64,000 nucleotides of DNA from Danio rerio (Eukaryota > Chordata > Actinopteri > Cypriniformes > Danionidae), in contig NC_133187.1 in the NCBI RefSeq assembly GCF_049306965.1, positions 34,017,501 through 34,081,500 on the forward strand, read 5' to 3'. The position numbers and the translations under genes were made by a program. The notes beneath the pieces are model-generated. The model had not been told where the DNA came from. It did not search any database and saw only the letters and a program-made list of their open reading frames with translations. This document shows, piece by piece, positions 12,246 to 25,655 of the stretch; position 1 is the stretch's first letter; each line of letters begins with the position of its first letter.

Positions 12246-13630
12246 TACTGTCAGTGTTTTCAAGCAATTATATTTGATTTACCAAAGTCACAGAATAGCA
12301 GTTTCACACCTGTCACATCCATAACAAAGGTTTTACATCCATAATAAATATTTTTCCTCATGAATCCAAAAATGTGATATAAAATAGAATCAATCACTTT
12401 TATTCTATATAGAAGCAACTCTTATCTTTTTGATTAGCATTGTATATTTTGGGTCACAGAATGTCTACAAATTATGTTGTATACAGTGAACTCCAACTTT
12501 TTTGCTCACATACAACATTTGTTTATTTTCTCATTGACTGATATTTTTCTGATCCCATAACTGTGGTTAGTTGTTTTGGAAAATATCACTAGAAGTTTCA
12601 GTATAATTCTAACATAAAATATCTATGTGAATTTGTGTTTTGAGATGTTATTGCAAACTTTACATCCATACCACTGTAATTATGCATTTATTTTCTGTCT
12701 GTATGGACTGTTTCTGAACTCCTCAAACACCTCATTTGTAGTCCCAAGTTTTCTTTTGGGAACATACATGTCATAATAACCCAACTTTAATTAACTCTTG
12801 CTCAAGGGTATGAGGCCCAGTTGTGTTGCGATAGTAGTTTGTCATTATCTCCAAGTTTCATTATATACTGCAAAACATGCTTTTTCTTCCACTGACATGA
12901 CTAACATTATGCATTTTAACAACAACAACAAACACACACACACACAAGTTCATTAGGAGTTTAAACTGATCAGACTTTATAGCACGTGCAGTTTTTTTGT
13001 TTGAAGTTGCAAGTGTATTAGAGACACACGTTACCATTAGGCCCCACCCCTCACCCTTATGTAAAGTAACTCATTTGCATTTAAAGTGACAAATGTAAGA
13101 AGTGTTGTGTTTCTGTCCAAAAAGTGACATTTATAGCTTGGCTCAAAAAATGTACTGTCACAATTACGTAAAAAGTGCATAATAAAAAATAAAAAAAAGT
13201 TTAACAAAAAAGAATAGCGGAGTACATACCAAAGCTATGATGTCCATTTTTTTATTTTAGAGGATGAACAATGAAAACATTGACAGCCTATCAGTATCCA
13301 TCCTGCTTTCCTGAACTCTGGCATTTAAATTGACAGATGACAAAACTGTACGTACTGCACACAACAAAGCGTATGTATTGGTGTGGATGATAATTTTGAT
13401 AGTGATAGTGTATTTATTGTTCTTGGTGGGAATTTTTTATTCACCCAATTGTTGTTCCAAACCCGTATATACTACATTTTCTTTGCAGAACATAAGGCAT
13501 TTTGTAATGTTGGAGATTTTACTGAGTGGGTGATCTTTGGAAGAACTTGACAGAGTAGTTGACAAATCTTTTATATTGTGCTTTCAAGAGAGATGGGCAG
13601 CAAATCAGTTTCTGGAGGGTTTTCTCTACC

Positions 13631-14041
13631 CTACCTGACAAAAGTCTTGGCGTTGATCCCAGTTTTAAGAGCAACAAATTTGACTTCTAGTTGATTATTT
13701 GGAAAAGTGGCAGAAGGTGGATTTTTCTGATGAATCATCTTTTGAACTGCAACAGATCATCACAAATACTGCAAAAGACCTATCGGAACCAAAATTTTCA
13801 TGAAAATCTGTCAAGTTTGGTGACAGAAAAATCCTGGTTTGGGGATACATTCAGTATGTGGACATGCAAGAGATCCGCTGAGTGGATGACAACATCAACA
13901 GCCTGAGGTATCAAGACATTTGTGCTGCCTGTTACATTACAAACCACAGGAGAGGGCAAATGGGGGAAAGCAAGGACCAACTATAGTCAAGTTATTATTT
14001 GTTGTTCATGGATAGGCGACAAGACTTTTGTCAGGTAGTGT
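13631..14041. mobile_element. Tc1-like relic, internally deleted
   Basis: The terminal repeats are CTACCTGACAAAAGTCTTGG on the left and GACAAGACTTTTGTCAGGTA on the right. The 0.4-kb interior matches parts of the longer copy at 15810-16739 (GCAAGAGATCCGCTGAGTGG, ACAAACCACAGGAGAGGGCA), so it is a deletion derivative carrying a small piece of the transposase gene. It cannot encode a functional product. Confidence 0.85.
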
Positions 14042-15583
14042 ATAGTTCATCTCAATTATATCTGATTTAACAAGGTGTAATTTGAGGCAGCTTAAATTGT
14101 CTCTTCAGTATCATAGTACTGATCTAGTGAAATCATTCACTCTTGTTTCGGAAAACAAAGGCTTGATTGAATTAAAGAAGCATGTGATGAGCTCTACTCT
14201 GTTACTTAGTCCCAGGGCCTAGGCAGTAATGGTCTGAGATCACTTCAGACACGTCACAAATCTCAACGCACACACAGAAATCATAAGCTGCAGAATTTCT
14301 ACACTCAATTGAATCGGTGGTCATTTTTAATTAGAGATAACCTTGCAATCTTAAGAAAACATTGTTATTTTTATATTCTGGGAAACTTTTATGAAATAAG
14401 CTTTGAAATCTCCTCTTAGTTTTCTCAAGGCTGCTGACAGCCAATATTTAGGTATGATAAACCAATTTTTAAATGCATTTTATTATGATAACCTGGTTAT
14501 TTCCATTTCTGTGGATGCAGACTGCTCTATGGTATGCATCCATGCAAATGTATTGACAACAATGTCCTTGATATGTTTGTTGTGGGGTATTGTTTCACAA
14601 AAGACTGAAGATTTTGTTGAATATAATAATAAAACGTCTGATCATTTCTGAGAGCTGATTCCAGCAGTGGGGGCGTAGTAGCTGAAATATGAATCACCCT
14701 ATTACCACCATCCTATTAACTATTAATAAGCAGCTAATTATTAGTTTATTTAGCTAAAACCCTTGGTTAATGGTTTGTTCATGTTCCATTAATAGCAATA
14801 ATTGTACATTAAATGTAAGTGTGACCAAAGTTCTTAACAAACGCATCAATGGCAATAAAAACACATTATTTTTTTATTTTAAGGCACATGTTTTGCTATT
14901 AATAAACCATTAAAAATACTTTTAGCACACTAAACTACTAATTTGCTGCTTATTAATAGATAATATTTGAGTTTAGGTATTTATTCTCTTAAATTCATTT
15001 TAATCCTTTAACAAATGTAATCATTAAATCACCCAATTGCAACGCACTGTAGTGTATCTAGCCAGAGAGATTTGTTTGTAGAAAACAGAGACTGCATCAC
15101 TTATTCTTTGGCCTTTCCTGTCAAAAACGTTGCTTTTGCATGAAATCTAGACAACAGGATAATATGCGTATTCGTTTCCTTTAATAATAAGATCATGTTT
15201 CTTATGAGAAGCTGCTTTTGAAGTCACGTCAGGACAGTGTGTTTGCCAGCAGACTTACTGTGAATAGTTATTCCTGCATGTATACTGTATACTGAGGGAG
15301 TGTCCAGATCAAATTCAGTCAGGGATTTGTTACCCAGTATGGAGGCAGGTATTAATGAGACTGCTCTCATATTCTGCCATCAATAGTGTCTGCTTACATT
15401 TTTTAAGTCCAGGAATTTCTAAAGCTGTGCATAAAAGTGAGACTCTACAGACAAAAAATAAATACATTTATGCACCTGTCAAGTTTGAAATTTTGGCTTC
15501 AAAGTGTTTTTTTCAGTCTGATGTAAAGAAAACATAGAGTTACACTTTATCAATGTGTGTGTAGGTTTCAATTACATTGCATG

Positions 15584-15785
15584 CACTGTAAAAAAAATGC
15601 TGGGTTTTACAAAACTTCTTCATGCTGTCCCAACACAAATCTATTAAGTTAACTTATTTTTTTCTACAAATTAATGTAGATTAAACATAAAACAATTGTC
15701 TACAAAAACTTAAGAAGTGTGTTGATTCAGCTCATTCTACATAAGTAGTTTGAACAAGCAGCAAAATTCTTCTTGAGCACATTTT
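15584..15785. mobile_element. MITE (CACTGTAAAAAA family)
   Basis: Starts with CACTGTAAAAAAAATGCTGG and contains CTATTAAGTTAACTTATTT and TTCAGCTCATT...AAGTAGTTTGAACAAGCAGC. The same phrases occur near 28320-28360 and in the copy at 28470-28680. The right end is eroded just before the neighbouring Tc1 relic. Confidence 0.6.
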
Positions 15786-15809
15786 TGAAGTAAATTCTAT
15801 ATACCTGTA

Positions 15810-16739
15810 CTACCCGACGAAAGTCTTGTCGTGACTCCCAGTTGTAAGAGCAAAAAATAATAACTTGACTACTTCTAGTTGATTCATTGGAAAAATGGCA
15901 GAAGGTTGATTTTTTAGATGAATCCTCTATTAAACTTCTTCCCAATCATCACAAATACTGCAGAAGACCTATTGGAACCCACATGGACCCAAAATTCTCA
16001 TAGAAATTAGTCAAGTTTGGTGAAAAAAAAAAAAAGTCATGGTTTGGGTTACATTCAGTATGGGGCGTGCAAGAGATCTGCGGAGTGGATGGCAACATCA
16101 ACAGTCGGAGGTATCAACACATTTGTGCTGCGCATCACATTACAAACCACAGGAGAGGGCAAATTCTTCAGAAGGATAGCGCTCCTTCTCATTCTTCAGC
16201 CCTCACATCAAAGTTCCTGAAAGCAAAAGTCAAGTTGATCCAGGATTGGCCAGCCAAGTTACCACACATGAACATTACTGAGTGAGTCTTGGGTAAGATG
16301 CAGGAGGCGTTGTAGATGAGTCCAAGGAATCTTGATGAACTCTGGGAACCCTGCAAGAAAGCTTCTTTGCCATTCCAGATGACTTTATTAATCAGTTATT
16401 CGAGTCATGCAGAGATGTTTGGATGCAGTCATGCAAGCTCATGGGATTCATACACAACATTAATTTTTTTTTCCACTGCAGCATGACTTTATATTCTATA
16501 CTCTACATTATTTGTGTTAAGTGACAAGACTTTTGTCTAAGCAACATCAGACCTTACTGATCTAATTAGGTCATTAAAAATCAAGGCATGATCATATTTT
16601 ATTTCGGTAAAATAAGCATAATCTAGAGGCCTTTGCCTTTCATATAAACCACTTCTCATAACAAATGATCACCTGGAAGTTAAGTAGTTATTTGTTTTTC
16701 CTAGAACTTGGATAGGCAACAAGACTTTTGTCAGGTAGT
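15810..16739 (+). mobile_element. Tc1/mariner-type transposon relic with 3' part of transposase
   Basis: The ends CTACCCGACGAAAGTCTTGT and CAAGACTTTTGTCAGGTAG are inverted. Plus-strand coding remnants spread over several frames read DGNINSRRYQHICAAHH, QKDSAPSHSSALTSKFLKAK and LIQDWPAKLPHMNITE, the part of a Tc1 transposase around the second catalytic Asp (here S-x-P-S-H context) and the P-x-x-N motif before the final acidic residue. The DNA-binding half is missing and the frame is broken, so the element is dead. A further internal GACAAGACTTTTGTC at 16519-16533 suggests a long, compound terminal repeat. Confidence 0.85.
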
Positions 16740-17555
16740 GTAGTTTTTTTCATTTTATAGTAGTAGTAAGTAATTTTATTTTTTGAAAATATACTAATTC
16801 TAGTAATTTTGTGAAGATTTTAACAGATGAATGTGTTCATGCATAATGTGTTTGTTTATATACAACCGTTTATTTTATTTTACTAATAACTGTGATTTTT
16901 CTGTCTGTTTGCAGTATTTTCTAAATTAAGGAGCAATACAATAAGCCAAAATAATTCTTAAAAATTAATTCTAAACTTTCACTTCATTATCTTAGGGGAA
17001 AAAAAAGAAAACTTTTAAACCTGACTTCCTCCAATGCAGATTTATGTGCTAGGTATTTATGCAAATTAGCACATATTTAATGATGCAGTGCCTTATTTGC
17101 ATATGTAAACATTTGATAATTTTTAAACGAAGTAAAATAAGCCTTTTTTTTACTTTAAGCTGGGGAAGTATGTTTATAACTATTAGTTATTTATTTGCCC
17201 TATTTCACCTGCCGTGTTTTGCCTTAAAAGAGAATTTGGGAAAATGTATTTTAAAACAAAAATCCAAATCCAGGAGGAGACAGATCTGTTTGATGCTTGT
17301 CACACTTTCACCGCATGCATTCCCTATTTTCTTATGTAATACCTTTTCATATTATGCAGATATGCTGGGACATTTTGCATATTCATATTTAACCCAATTT
17401 CATGCAGTTGCCAACAAAATCTCACAGTCGCTGGGGAGGATCAGTGGAAAATGTTGCAACAAATGCTATTTTTTAATTTTGATTTCCAGTCTCTTGTTTG
17501 CTGCTCTCATATAGCTGTACATATCTGATCTTCTGTCATTTGTATTCTTTCTCAG

Positions 17556-17613
17556 GTTTACCTTTTGGATGGGATGAGGCATACACTTCAGATGGAGTGA
17601 AATACTACATAAA
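17556..17613 (+). CDS. stxbp4: stxbp4 exon encoding first half of the WW domain
   Basis: This 58-nt exon sits between TTTCTCAG and GTAAGACT. With the bases borrowed from its neighbours it reads C-LPFGWDEAYTSDGVKYYI-N. It carries the first signature Trp of a WW domain (GWDEAY), the Gly-containing loop and the central aromatic block (KYYI). I recall the human STXBP4 WW domain as very close (LPYGWEEAY, then INHVTQTTSW). The exon is phase-compatible on both sides (two leading bases, two trailing bases). Confidence 0.92.
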
Positions 17614-18639
17614 GTAAGACTTCAAACTGATTTACAAAGACTTTACCCTTTTTTAAGAAAACTCAAAACATGAAAGTAAAGTGTGCATGTTTTAGAAGGC
17701 ACAATGAGTACTCACACACTAAAAACTGAAATCTATGGGGGATTTTTAAAAATCTATTCTATTTTTTATGATTTTTTTATAATAACAAACATTAATTTGA
17801 GAAGATTGGTCTTGCTAAATTAGTTTTATCTTAATTTGAGCAACATTTTACTAGAATCAACTGACAGATATTAAAGGTGCAGTAGGTGATCTGCCTAAAC
17901 GCAAACCGGTTAGCATAATATGTTTGAAACACAATCCTTTGCTGCCGTCCAAAGCCATGCCTTCTGAAATCACACAAACGCGCACATTAAAGATGGCAAA
18001 GACCCTCTAGATCATGCCTTTCGCCAGTTAGAAAACTTTATGGTACTTTATAATACTACAATTCCCAACGAAAAACTGTATTATATCTAGCAAGTTTTCA
18101 ATTGTGTAGCAAGCAAAACTTGTCATAATGTGCAATATTTCATGCATGCAAGGATCGCTGGACTCACTCTCTCATGCACTTTATCCTAAAGCGACTACTG
18201 CATGCTTAGTAGTTAGCTGGTGGTGTGCAGGAATTAAACTTATTACTAAGAGGTACTTACATACTATTTCAGATCAAATATTGAGGGGAGCACTGTAAAC
18301 AATATAGGGAGCACGTCACCGGATGTCACTGATCAAAAATGAACCAATATGAATATGAAACCAACTTCACCTCAGTAAAGCAGGGTAGATGGTACAGCGC
18401 TATCTACTTTTGTTTTATTGTTAAAGTAAATGAAAATTTACATTATCAATGCTGTAAAAGGTTCCTTTTGAAACTGATAATAGTCACATCGATCTTTCAC
18501 CAGAAGATTTCAGTGGCTGAACAACACTTCTGTGTATATAACCCATTTGTAAAACAACTAAATCTTTATAAGCTTTGCGTGACTAAAATAGTTTTCGAGA
18601 GTTTACACTTAGATATCCTTGGCATTAATAGCAGGTTTG

Positions 18640-18805
18640 GCATGCTGTCCTGGGAGAAAACTCTGAGCTCAGACATAACTGAGCCCAAGGCACAGTGCCC
18701 AGACCCTCCCTCCCATATAAAGGGGGTCCGAGATCAGGTAGGTCTGGAGAGCTCCCCTTGAAAAATGGAGGAAAAGGGGGAGATGGGGTGGAGGGGGGAT
18801 TCTTC
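18640..18805 (+). other. GC-richer TATA-containing patch, origin unknown
   Basis: About 165 bases with CCCTCCCTCCCATATAAAGG near 18706-18725, followed by GGTCCGAGATCAGGTAGG. It differs in composition from the AT-rich intron around it. The text reminds me of a dispersed zebrafish repeat, possibly the promoter of an old LTR element, but neither terminal repeats nor an internal region are visible. Confidence 0.35.
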
Positions 18806-19378
18806 CAAAACGATGATAAGGCAGTAGGGTAAAATCTGTCTACTTATTGTAAGCTCGGATCAATCTGATTGCGTTATTACTGATTTTGGATGAGAATCCA
18901 GTCGTGCTCAATCATATTACGTGCTTCTCTCAGTAGTTTATGAAACCTAACGTGAAACATAACATTACCTCATCCTTTCTCCAGCATGCAAAAGTAACTC
19001 CAATATTGATTCAAGATTTCTCTCGTGTCCACTTGACCACAGCCCACCTGCATGCGAAATCGCGGATCTGCGTGAATAGTGGTGCACAGTTGTACAAATC
19101 TACATTTGTTGACAGTCAATTTGTGCTACTTATCAGAATCATGGGAATTATCGGCCCAACAATTTTTAATTGAACATTTTTTTTATGTCTTACCCAGATT
19201 ATAAAACTATCATATAAACACATTTAGATTATTTACTTTAATCATGACTATTGAAATGTAAAGAGAATTTCTATCAATTATATATATAAAGTGGCCACAT
19301 TTTCAGTAATGATCTTTAAAATAATTTAGAGAATTTATCTTGTTTTGGATTATTGTAAAAATTCTTTAAAAAAAAAAA

Positions 19379-19505
<127 letters not shown>

Positions 19506-19732
19506 ATATATATATTTTTTTTTTTTAAGGGTTAACAGGGTGTCCGCGGGGCCTTAAAAAGTCTTAAATCTCAAAATCAAAATTTTGCACCTTAAAAACA
19601 CTTAAATTTACTGAAATATTGTGTTGTAGGTCTTCAATCTTTTTTTTTAACAGGTCTTAATTTTCCTTTGTTTCTTTTGTATTGCCACCCAATCTGGCCA
19701 ACACACATACATACAGTCAGCAACAATCCATT

Positions 19733-19779
19733 TATTCATTTTCTTTTCGGCATAGTCCCTTTATTAATCCGGGGTCTCA
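19733..19779 (-). repeat. DANA SINE tail fragment, minus strand
   Basis: Reads TTTCTTTTCGGCATAGTCCC followed by TTTATTAATCCGGGGTCTC, the inverse of the DANA 3' terminus. Fewer than 50 bases survive. Confidence 0.75.
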
Positions 19780-20994
19780 CCAACAATCCATCTCAATAAA
19801 ACCTTTAAGTTTTTATTTAAAAAGATCATTTTACCTCTGTTTACCATAATGGTTTAATTATTTTCCTTACAATAACATTTGCTTAAAAGAGCTCTGTCAT
19901 GTATTTAACGTATGTATGTACTAAATCTAATAGTTTTATCTTGTTTCAAGAGGTGCAGTTTTTCTGTTTAATTCGCACGTTAAACTAACCCAAGCTTCTA
20001 AAATCAACAAAAACCCAATTCACTCTATGGCAGATAATGCTGTAGTCTAAATATGGTGCTTCAAAACTAATTGAGGCCTTGTATTGTTCCTGACATGTAC
20101 TATATGTACCCCCTTCATCTCTATAGAAAGCATACAAACCTTTCTGTCCCATGAGCTTGCTCTTTGATTTGCATAACTTTCAAAACAGCTCAGTTTAAAT
20201 CACAGACATCCATCACTCTTTTGCGAGTTTGTGAAGTGGCACGCAACACCACACCCAGGAGACCAGCATTCTCTATTACACCCACATCTCAACACCACAA
20301 ATGGCCCGTGCATGCTTGTAGATGTACTTTATTCACTGTACAACCGTTTGAGCTCGGGAAGGTTGTGCTTTAAACAAATGTGCTCTTTTATTCCACAATA
20401 ATGCATTTATTTGAGGAAAATTCTTTCTAAATTGTTGCAAAAAACAATTAATGCTGATCTTTTAAGCTTATTCATTAAAGAATCCTGGGAAAACACCATA
20501 AACTGTTAATATTTTGTGTATATTTACACAATTTTTACACAATTTTTTATCTGCCTAATATAACCAAACATCCACGATCCATTAAGTACTGAAAAATGTT
20601 CTTTCATTTACCTGTTTGATTGTGTGTGCACTCCCACGCTCTGCAGACCCACAGATACACTCCTTTGTCTGGCCAGGGTTTCTACTGTAAAACTGGAATT
20701 TGACTTTTGCTTCTAAAAGCTGTGGTTAATCGTATGCAATTTTGAATTATCTTTTTTATTTAAGCTTACTTTTTCTTGGCTTCACAGCTGACAGCACACG
20801 CACAGTCGCGAGAGCGAGTGAAACATTCAATAATTCATTCTTGAATCTAAACGACTCAGAAAACTTTACTATGTATTCGTAAAGGACGAAAAAACGGGTC
20901 TATACTGGCTGCAAAATATCCTATATGTAAACCATTAGAATAGGATAATCAGTGCATTTGCCTTATTAAAATAATCTACACATTGTAATTATTA

Positions 20995-21197
20995 TAATTT
21001 TTTGGGGTATTAACCTTAAAATGTTTAATGTATAAAACTTTAAAATGTTTTTTTATTATTAAAAACCGCTTTTATTCTATAAAATTTTTTTATCAGACAT
21101 ACTGTGAAAATTTCCTTGCTCTGTTAAACATCATTTGAGAAATATTTTTAAAAATCAAATCAAAGGGAGGCTAATAATTTTGACTTCAAATGTACAG
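20995..21197 (+). mobile_element. DNA element fragment, 3' half (TTGACTTC end)
   Basis: Contains AACCGCTTTTATTCTAT, TTATCAGACATACTGTGAAA, CTCTGTTAAACATCATTTG and GGAGGCTAATAATTTTGAC. These match the right half of the element family seen at 22108, 54601 and 63386. The left half is absent. Confidence 0.75.
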
Positions 21198-22107
21198 ATC
21201 TAAAATGCTTTTTTCAAGTTTGTTTTGAACTTGACAGAGAGAGAGATTTTACCTGTCAGTGGGTGCACATGGCTCCTCAATAGTATAAAAGTTTGAGAAA
21301 TAATGGATTTCTTTTTTATTTCTACAGTTTTTTTTTACTTTAACCAATCAAAAAGAAAAAAGTGTATAAGTGTCATAATAAATACAATTATTGTTAAAAA
21401 TGAATTATGTTTTGTTTTTCGCAAGTAGTTAACTGTTTATGTGATGTGTTTAAATGATGTGTTTCATCACATATTATATGTGATAAAAAACACATCATTG
21501 TATATTTCATCATAGTATATTTTAAACATATTGAAAGCACTGTATTATATATATTTATTTACTTGTTGTAATTTCATTTAAATTAAACAACTTAAAATCA
21601 TATAAGTTGTTTTAATTCATATTTTTATAGAAATTAATAACATGATTAGTTATAATTCAGCATTTCAGATCAGTTTCTAAAGATAAGATTGAACTAAGAT
21701 ACTGAAAGGTCAGCTTTGAATCAAATGACTAAATTAGATTTTAAAATAAGAAGTGTTATTTTGTAATAATATATATCTATTTTACTATATAACGGTTTGT
21801 ACTGTGTTAAATCAATGCTAACCTGGTGATCAAAAGGGGCTTTCAGAAACCTACAAAATCATAAGCACTGGTCCAGTTTATGCTGTATGTAGAAAAGAAA
21901 ATATATTGATAAAAGGGGTATTGATTTTTTTTTACCTTGCTAATAATTCAATGGACCATGGCCTTTTTTTTTTTTTTTTACTTATACTAAGGTTATTATA
22001 GTACTATAGCCCTGTAGTATAAGATTAAAGTAATAGTAAAGGATAATATTATTTTATTGATCATTTTGACTGAACGTATCATTATTTTGTGTATTCAGTC
22101 TTTTCAT

Positions 22108-22660
22108 ATACAGTTGAATATGGATTTATTAGCCCCCCGAATTATTAGCCCCTGGTTTATTTTTTTTCCCAATTTCTGTTTAACAGAGTGATTTTTTTAG
22201 CACATTTCTAAACATAATAGTTTTAATAACTCATTTCTAATAGCTGATTTATTTCATCTTTGCGATGATAACAGTAAAAAATATTTTACTAGATATTTTT
22301 CAAGACACTTCTATTCTACTATTTCCACTTCCATCTACACTTAAAATGTTAAATGCTTAACTAGGTTAACTAGGCAGGATAGGGTAATTTGGCAATTCAT
22401 TGGATAATGATGGTTTGTTCTGTAAACTATCTAAAATATATAGCGTAAATGGGCGAATAATTTTTTCCTTAAAAAAGGTGTTTTAAAAATTTAAAACTGC
22501 TTTTATTCTATCTAAAATAAAACAAATAAGACTTTCTCATGAAGAAAAAACATTATCAGGCATACTGTGAAAATGTCCTTGTTCTGTTAAACATCATTTG
22601 GGAAATATTTGTAAAAGAAAAAAATCAAAGGGGGCTAATAATTCTGACTTCTACTGTGTG
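22108..22660. mobile_element. Nonautonomous DNA transposon (CAGTTGAA...TTATTAGCCCC family)
   Basis: The left end is ATACAGTTGAATATGG then TTATTAGCCCCCC, and the right end is GGGGCTAATAATTCTGACTT then CTACTGTG, an inverted pair about 550 bp apart. The interior has GGTTAACTAGGCAGGATAGG and GATGGTTTGTTCTGTAAAC, diagnostic of this very common zebrafish family. No transposase is encoded. Confidence 0.85.
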
Positions 22661-22934
22661 TTATTTTGGGAAGGGGTTATTCACATCAAACTCATATAAA
22701 CAAATATGGGCTTGCATAAAATACCTAAAAAGTTACATTTCAAAGTTTTATTTTAATTAGCATACATACTGTTTCACAGAATTACTTTTTTGTTTGCATA
22801 AAATGTGAGTGGTCTTAATGAGCATAAGAGACTTTTTATTCTATTCTATTCTTTTTATTCTATTATTATATTTTTATACACTATTAATAATTATTTATTT
22901 ATTATAACTATTTCTTGTCTGTTTTCTCCTCCAG

Positions 22935-23046
22935 CCATGTAACTCAAACAACATCATGGACGCACCCAGTGACGAGATCTTTGGGTTTGTCAGATCCAGG
23001 AACTAGCGATCATCCAACCTTGGACTCTCCAGAATTCACCGCCTAG
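22935..23046 (+). CDS. stxbp4: stxbp4 last coding exon: second half of WW domain and stop
   Basis: After the acceptor TTTTCTCCTCCAG the exon supplies the last base of an Asn codon and continues HVTQTTSWTHPV, completing the WW domain with its second Trp and the following Pro. The C-terminal tail is TRSLGLSDPGTSDHPTLDSP and then EFTA before TAG. WW domains of this type bind proline-rich ligands; the partner of this one is not shown by the sequence. The tail is Ser/Asp/Pro-rich and short. Together with the two upstream exons this is the 3' end of stxbp4; the poly(A) site lies further right. Confidence 0.93.
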
Positions 23047-23640
23047 ACCGAATCCCAAAAACGACAACAACAACCCATACAAAGCAGCAAAAAAAAAAAA
23101 ACAAACTGCATGTGCATCGTAGAAAATGCCTCCACATTCATTGTCAATGGTTGTCAACATACAGTACAGAAGATGTTGAAATAGGCATCAATATAAAACC
23201 GTCCCAATGACTCTCAAAAAGCTCGTTGATGGCTTGAGAATTCACATTGGAGTCTGGAGTTTTCAATGTGTTTATGTCTGTTTTTCTGACATTTTAGGAG
23301 TTTCCCATCATACGTTGATCTCTTTTTATTCTGCACCTTGATGAAAACAATGGACAGACTTGATCTGTCTTCCGACTTTTCAGAAGTTCAACAGAACTGC
23401 ACTTGTTTGAAGTAAAAAAAAAAAGTGGCCTCTTGGGTGAAGCAGGAACTTTTGGAGGAATGCGGTGAGTTGGTCAGGATGGACGCTTTCTGTGATGTTC
23501 ATTCAATTCAGCTTGTGTTTGCTGCGCTTGCTGAAAACATTTGTTCGTAGATTTGTTGAAACTGGAATTTGTTTACTTTTTCAGACTTCCTCGCAGCAGC
23601 TAAGCTCTGGGAATCGTTGCACGTAATTGTTCTCCATTTA
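23047..23640 (+). other. stxbp4: stxbp4 3' UTR (proximal part)
   Basis: Unique sequence directly after the TAG, with no repeat and no open frame. The transcript end is not fixed. No AATAAA is seen before the transposon that begins at 23641. ATTAAA near 25958, followed by a T/G-rich stretch, is a possible distal poly(A) signal that would put the whole transposon into the UTR. Confidence 0.55.
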
Positions 23641-25655
23641 CAGTTCCCTCCACTAACATTGGCACCCTTGGCAAATATGAGCAAAGATTTGTTCGAAATA
23701 TTAACAGAAAGAACAAAGATGCTTGACTTGTTTTAGAAGCCTTTTTCTTCAAACACTCTCAAATGATTTGTGGTGATTTTGGTCATGTTGGGTTTTAATT
23801 TTGATTCTGGGAACTTTTATTTTCACTGGAACCATCATGTTGACAATAGTGATGGGGAAACGAAGATTTTCAACGCTTTAAATGATAGGACCCATTGTTT
23901 CGCAAAATTATTCCCTGTTTCAGAGCATTCGAAATGTCACATGCTAGTCAAAACACCTGCTGTTCAAAACAATTAAATTAGCAATGTATATTATTAGGTA
24001 TTAGAATAAATTACTTTTATAAATATCATAATTTTGTTAGACTTCATAAGATTGTAGATGAGATCACTGACTTCAAGTAAACAAGCAAGCAAAATAACCA
24101 CAACTTAATTAACAGTAAAGGATTCGAGAGGCGTTATTTTAATAGTGCAATCATGACTACAGCAGGTACTGTATAATTACTAAGTAGAAATGTTTGTAAT
24201 TTGAGCAGACTTTGATTTTCAGCATGTGCAATTTCATGCATAGATAACTGTATGGCATCATGAACGGAAGATCTAAAGTGCAGAATTTTGAGCTATTGTA
24301 AACAATGACTATGGTGCATATTTTTGTCCTTTTATCTCTTTCGACTGAAAACGGAAAAATGCCCTTTTCAGCTGACAATTTTTTGCATCCAAAAATTGGT
24401 GCATTCCAAGTATAAATGCAACAAAAATGCAGGCAAAACACTACAAATGTAAAATTGAAACCAAGCTATCAAACGCAGTTAGCTTGTCATCTAATATCAT
24501 TTGATATTTAGTGTCTATTGATCAATTTTCAAGGTTAAGACAAGGTTTTTCCATTGTAGGCTCTGCTAAACTGAACAAGAGACTACCAACCAGTATTGTT
24601 CTTTTTCATTTAACAGATCTCATTAAAACATATACAAACTCATAAAACAGATTTGAGGTCAGGTAAATACTATGAAACCTGTTGAGTGATTCGCTACTGG
24701 GGGTGATTTTAGTAAATCTGCCTGATTCATGTGGATTTTATGGTATTACACAGACCCCCATCTAACCTCTCCCCACCCCCACCCCCACTTGGAGAGCCAT
24801 TGAATTTTTTAATTGTTTTAAAACAATGATGTAAAGAAACCCTGTTACTGAAATTATTTGATTTTGATTCAAAACAAAAGATTTGTAGAGATTCAAAGCT
24901 TTATGAAGCAATGCTTTGAAAGCGGCCGTTTGGTATTTTCTTAAAGCCACCTCTAATTTTGCGAAGCTAAACACACTTTTGTTACAGCTACGTTTTTTCT
25001 TGGCTTTACCTATTCCCAGCAGGAGGAAAACAAAAGTTACCAAAATCTGACGTTGAGCCAAAATATCAAACCATATTGATGTCAAATACTGACATTTATT
25101 CAGCCAAAATCCAACATCTGCCTGACGTCATAGTGGTAACGACCACACAATGTCAAGCTGTAACATCATTAGATGGTGTTTTTGGGTTTGTTTTTAGGTT
25201 ACATTGAAAAAAAAACAAAATTCAACATTTATCCACTGTTGGACATTGACATTTCGGTTTTGACGTCAACCAAAAATTAATTTTCGGCCAAAATGCAATG
25301 TTCCCACGACATTGGGGTACAGCATCAGTCTGACATCATGTTGACGTCCTGTACCTGCTGGGTTGTGATGAACAATGTCTGGTTTTTGGTCAACCCAGTT
25401 GTACTAAAAAATAAATGAATACTTATGGGAAGATATTTCAAAAATATTTTCCTCATTAATTCATATATATTAATATGGTGGCAGGCACATTTAACAAAGA
25501 TATTTTGTTTTTAATAAAACTTAAAATGTTGTTAATAAGACAGGTTTTTTTTTTGTTAATATATTGAGCAAAAGTTTAAACAGTATCCATTCCAGACATT
25601 TTTGTCACAGCCTTCTTTACTCATATATAGCAAGGGTGCCAATGTTAGTGTAGAG
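23641..25655. mobile_element. DNA transposon relic, 2.0 kb, with nested element
   Basis: The left end CACTAACATTGGCACCCTTG (from 23651) reappears inverted at the right end as CAAGGGTGCCAATGTTAGTG (25631-25650). This long inverted repeat is typical of a fish Tc1/mariner-like family whose ends start CAGTTCCCTCC. No transposase frame was recognised inside. A second element (25015-25362) is inserted within it, so the host element is older. Confidence 0.7.
25015..25362. mobile_element. MITE with CCCAGCAGG ends
   Basis: Begins CCCAGCAGG and ends CCTGCTGGG, an exact 9-bp inverted pair about 350 bp apart. The interior has repeated TGACGTC motifs (TGCCTGACGTCATAGTGG, TTTTGACGTCAACC, GTTGACGTCCTG), as in an abundant zebrafish family. 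Non-coding. Confidence 0.75.

Noticed and set aside
17059-17514. 151-codon open frame in stxbp4 intron
   Set aside because: AT-rich, random-looking hydrophobic composition. It ends just before a real exon in a different context, with no homology or splice signals.
18339-18761. 140-codon plus-strand open frame in the last stxbp4 intron
   Set aside because: The composition is mixed, its 3' part crosses a repeat-like promoter patch, and no domain or splice sites fit.
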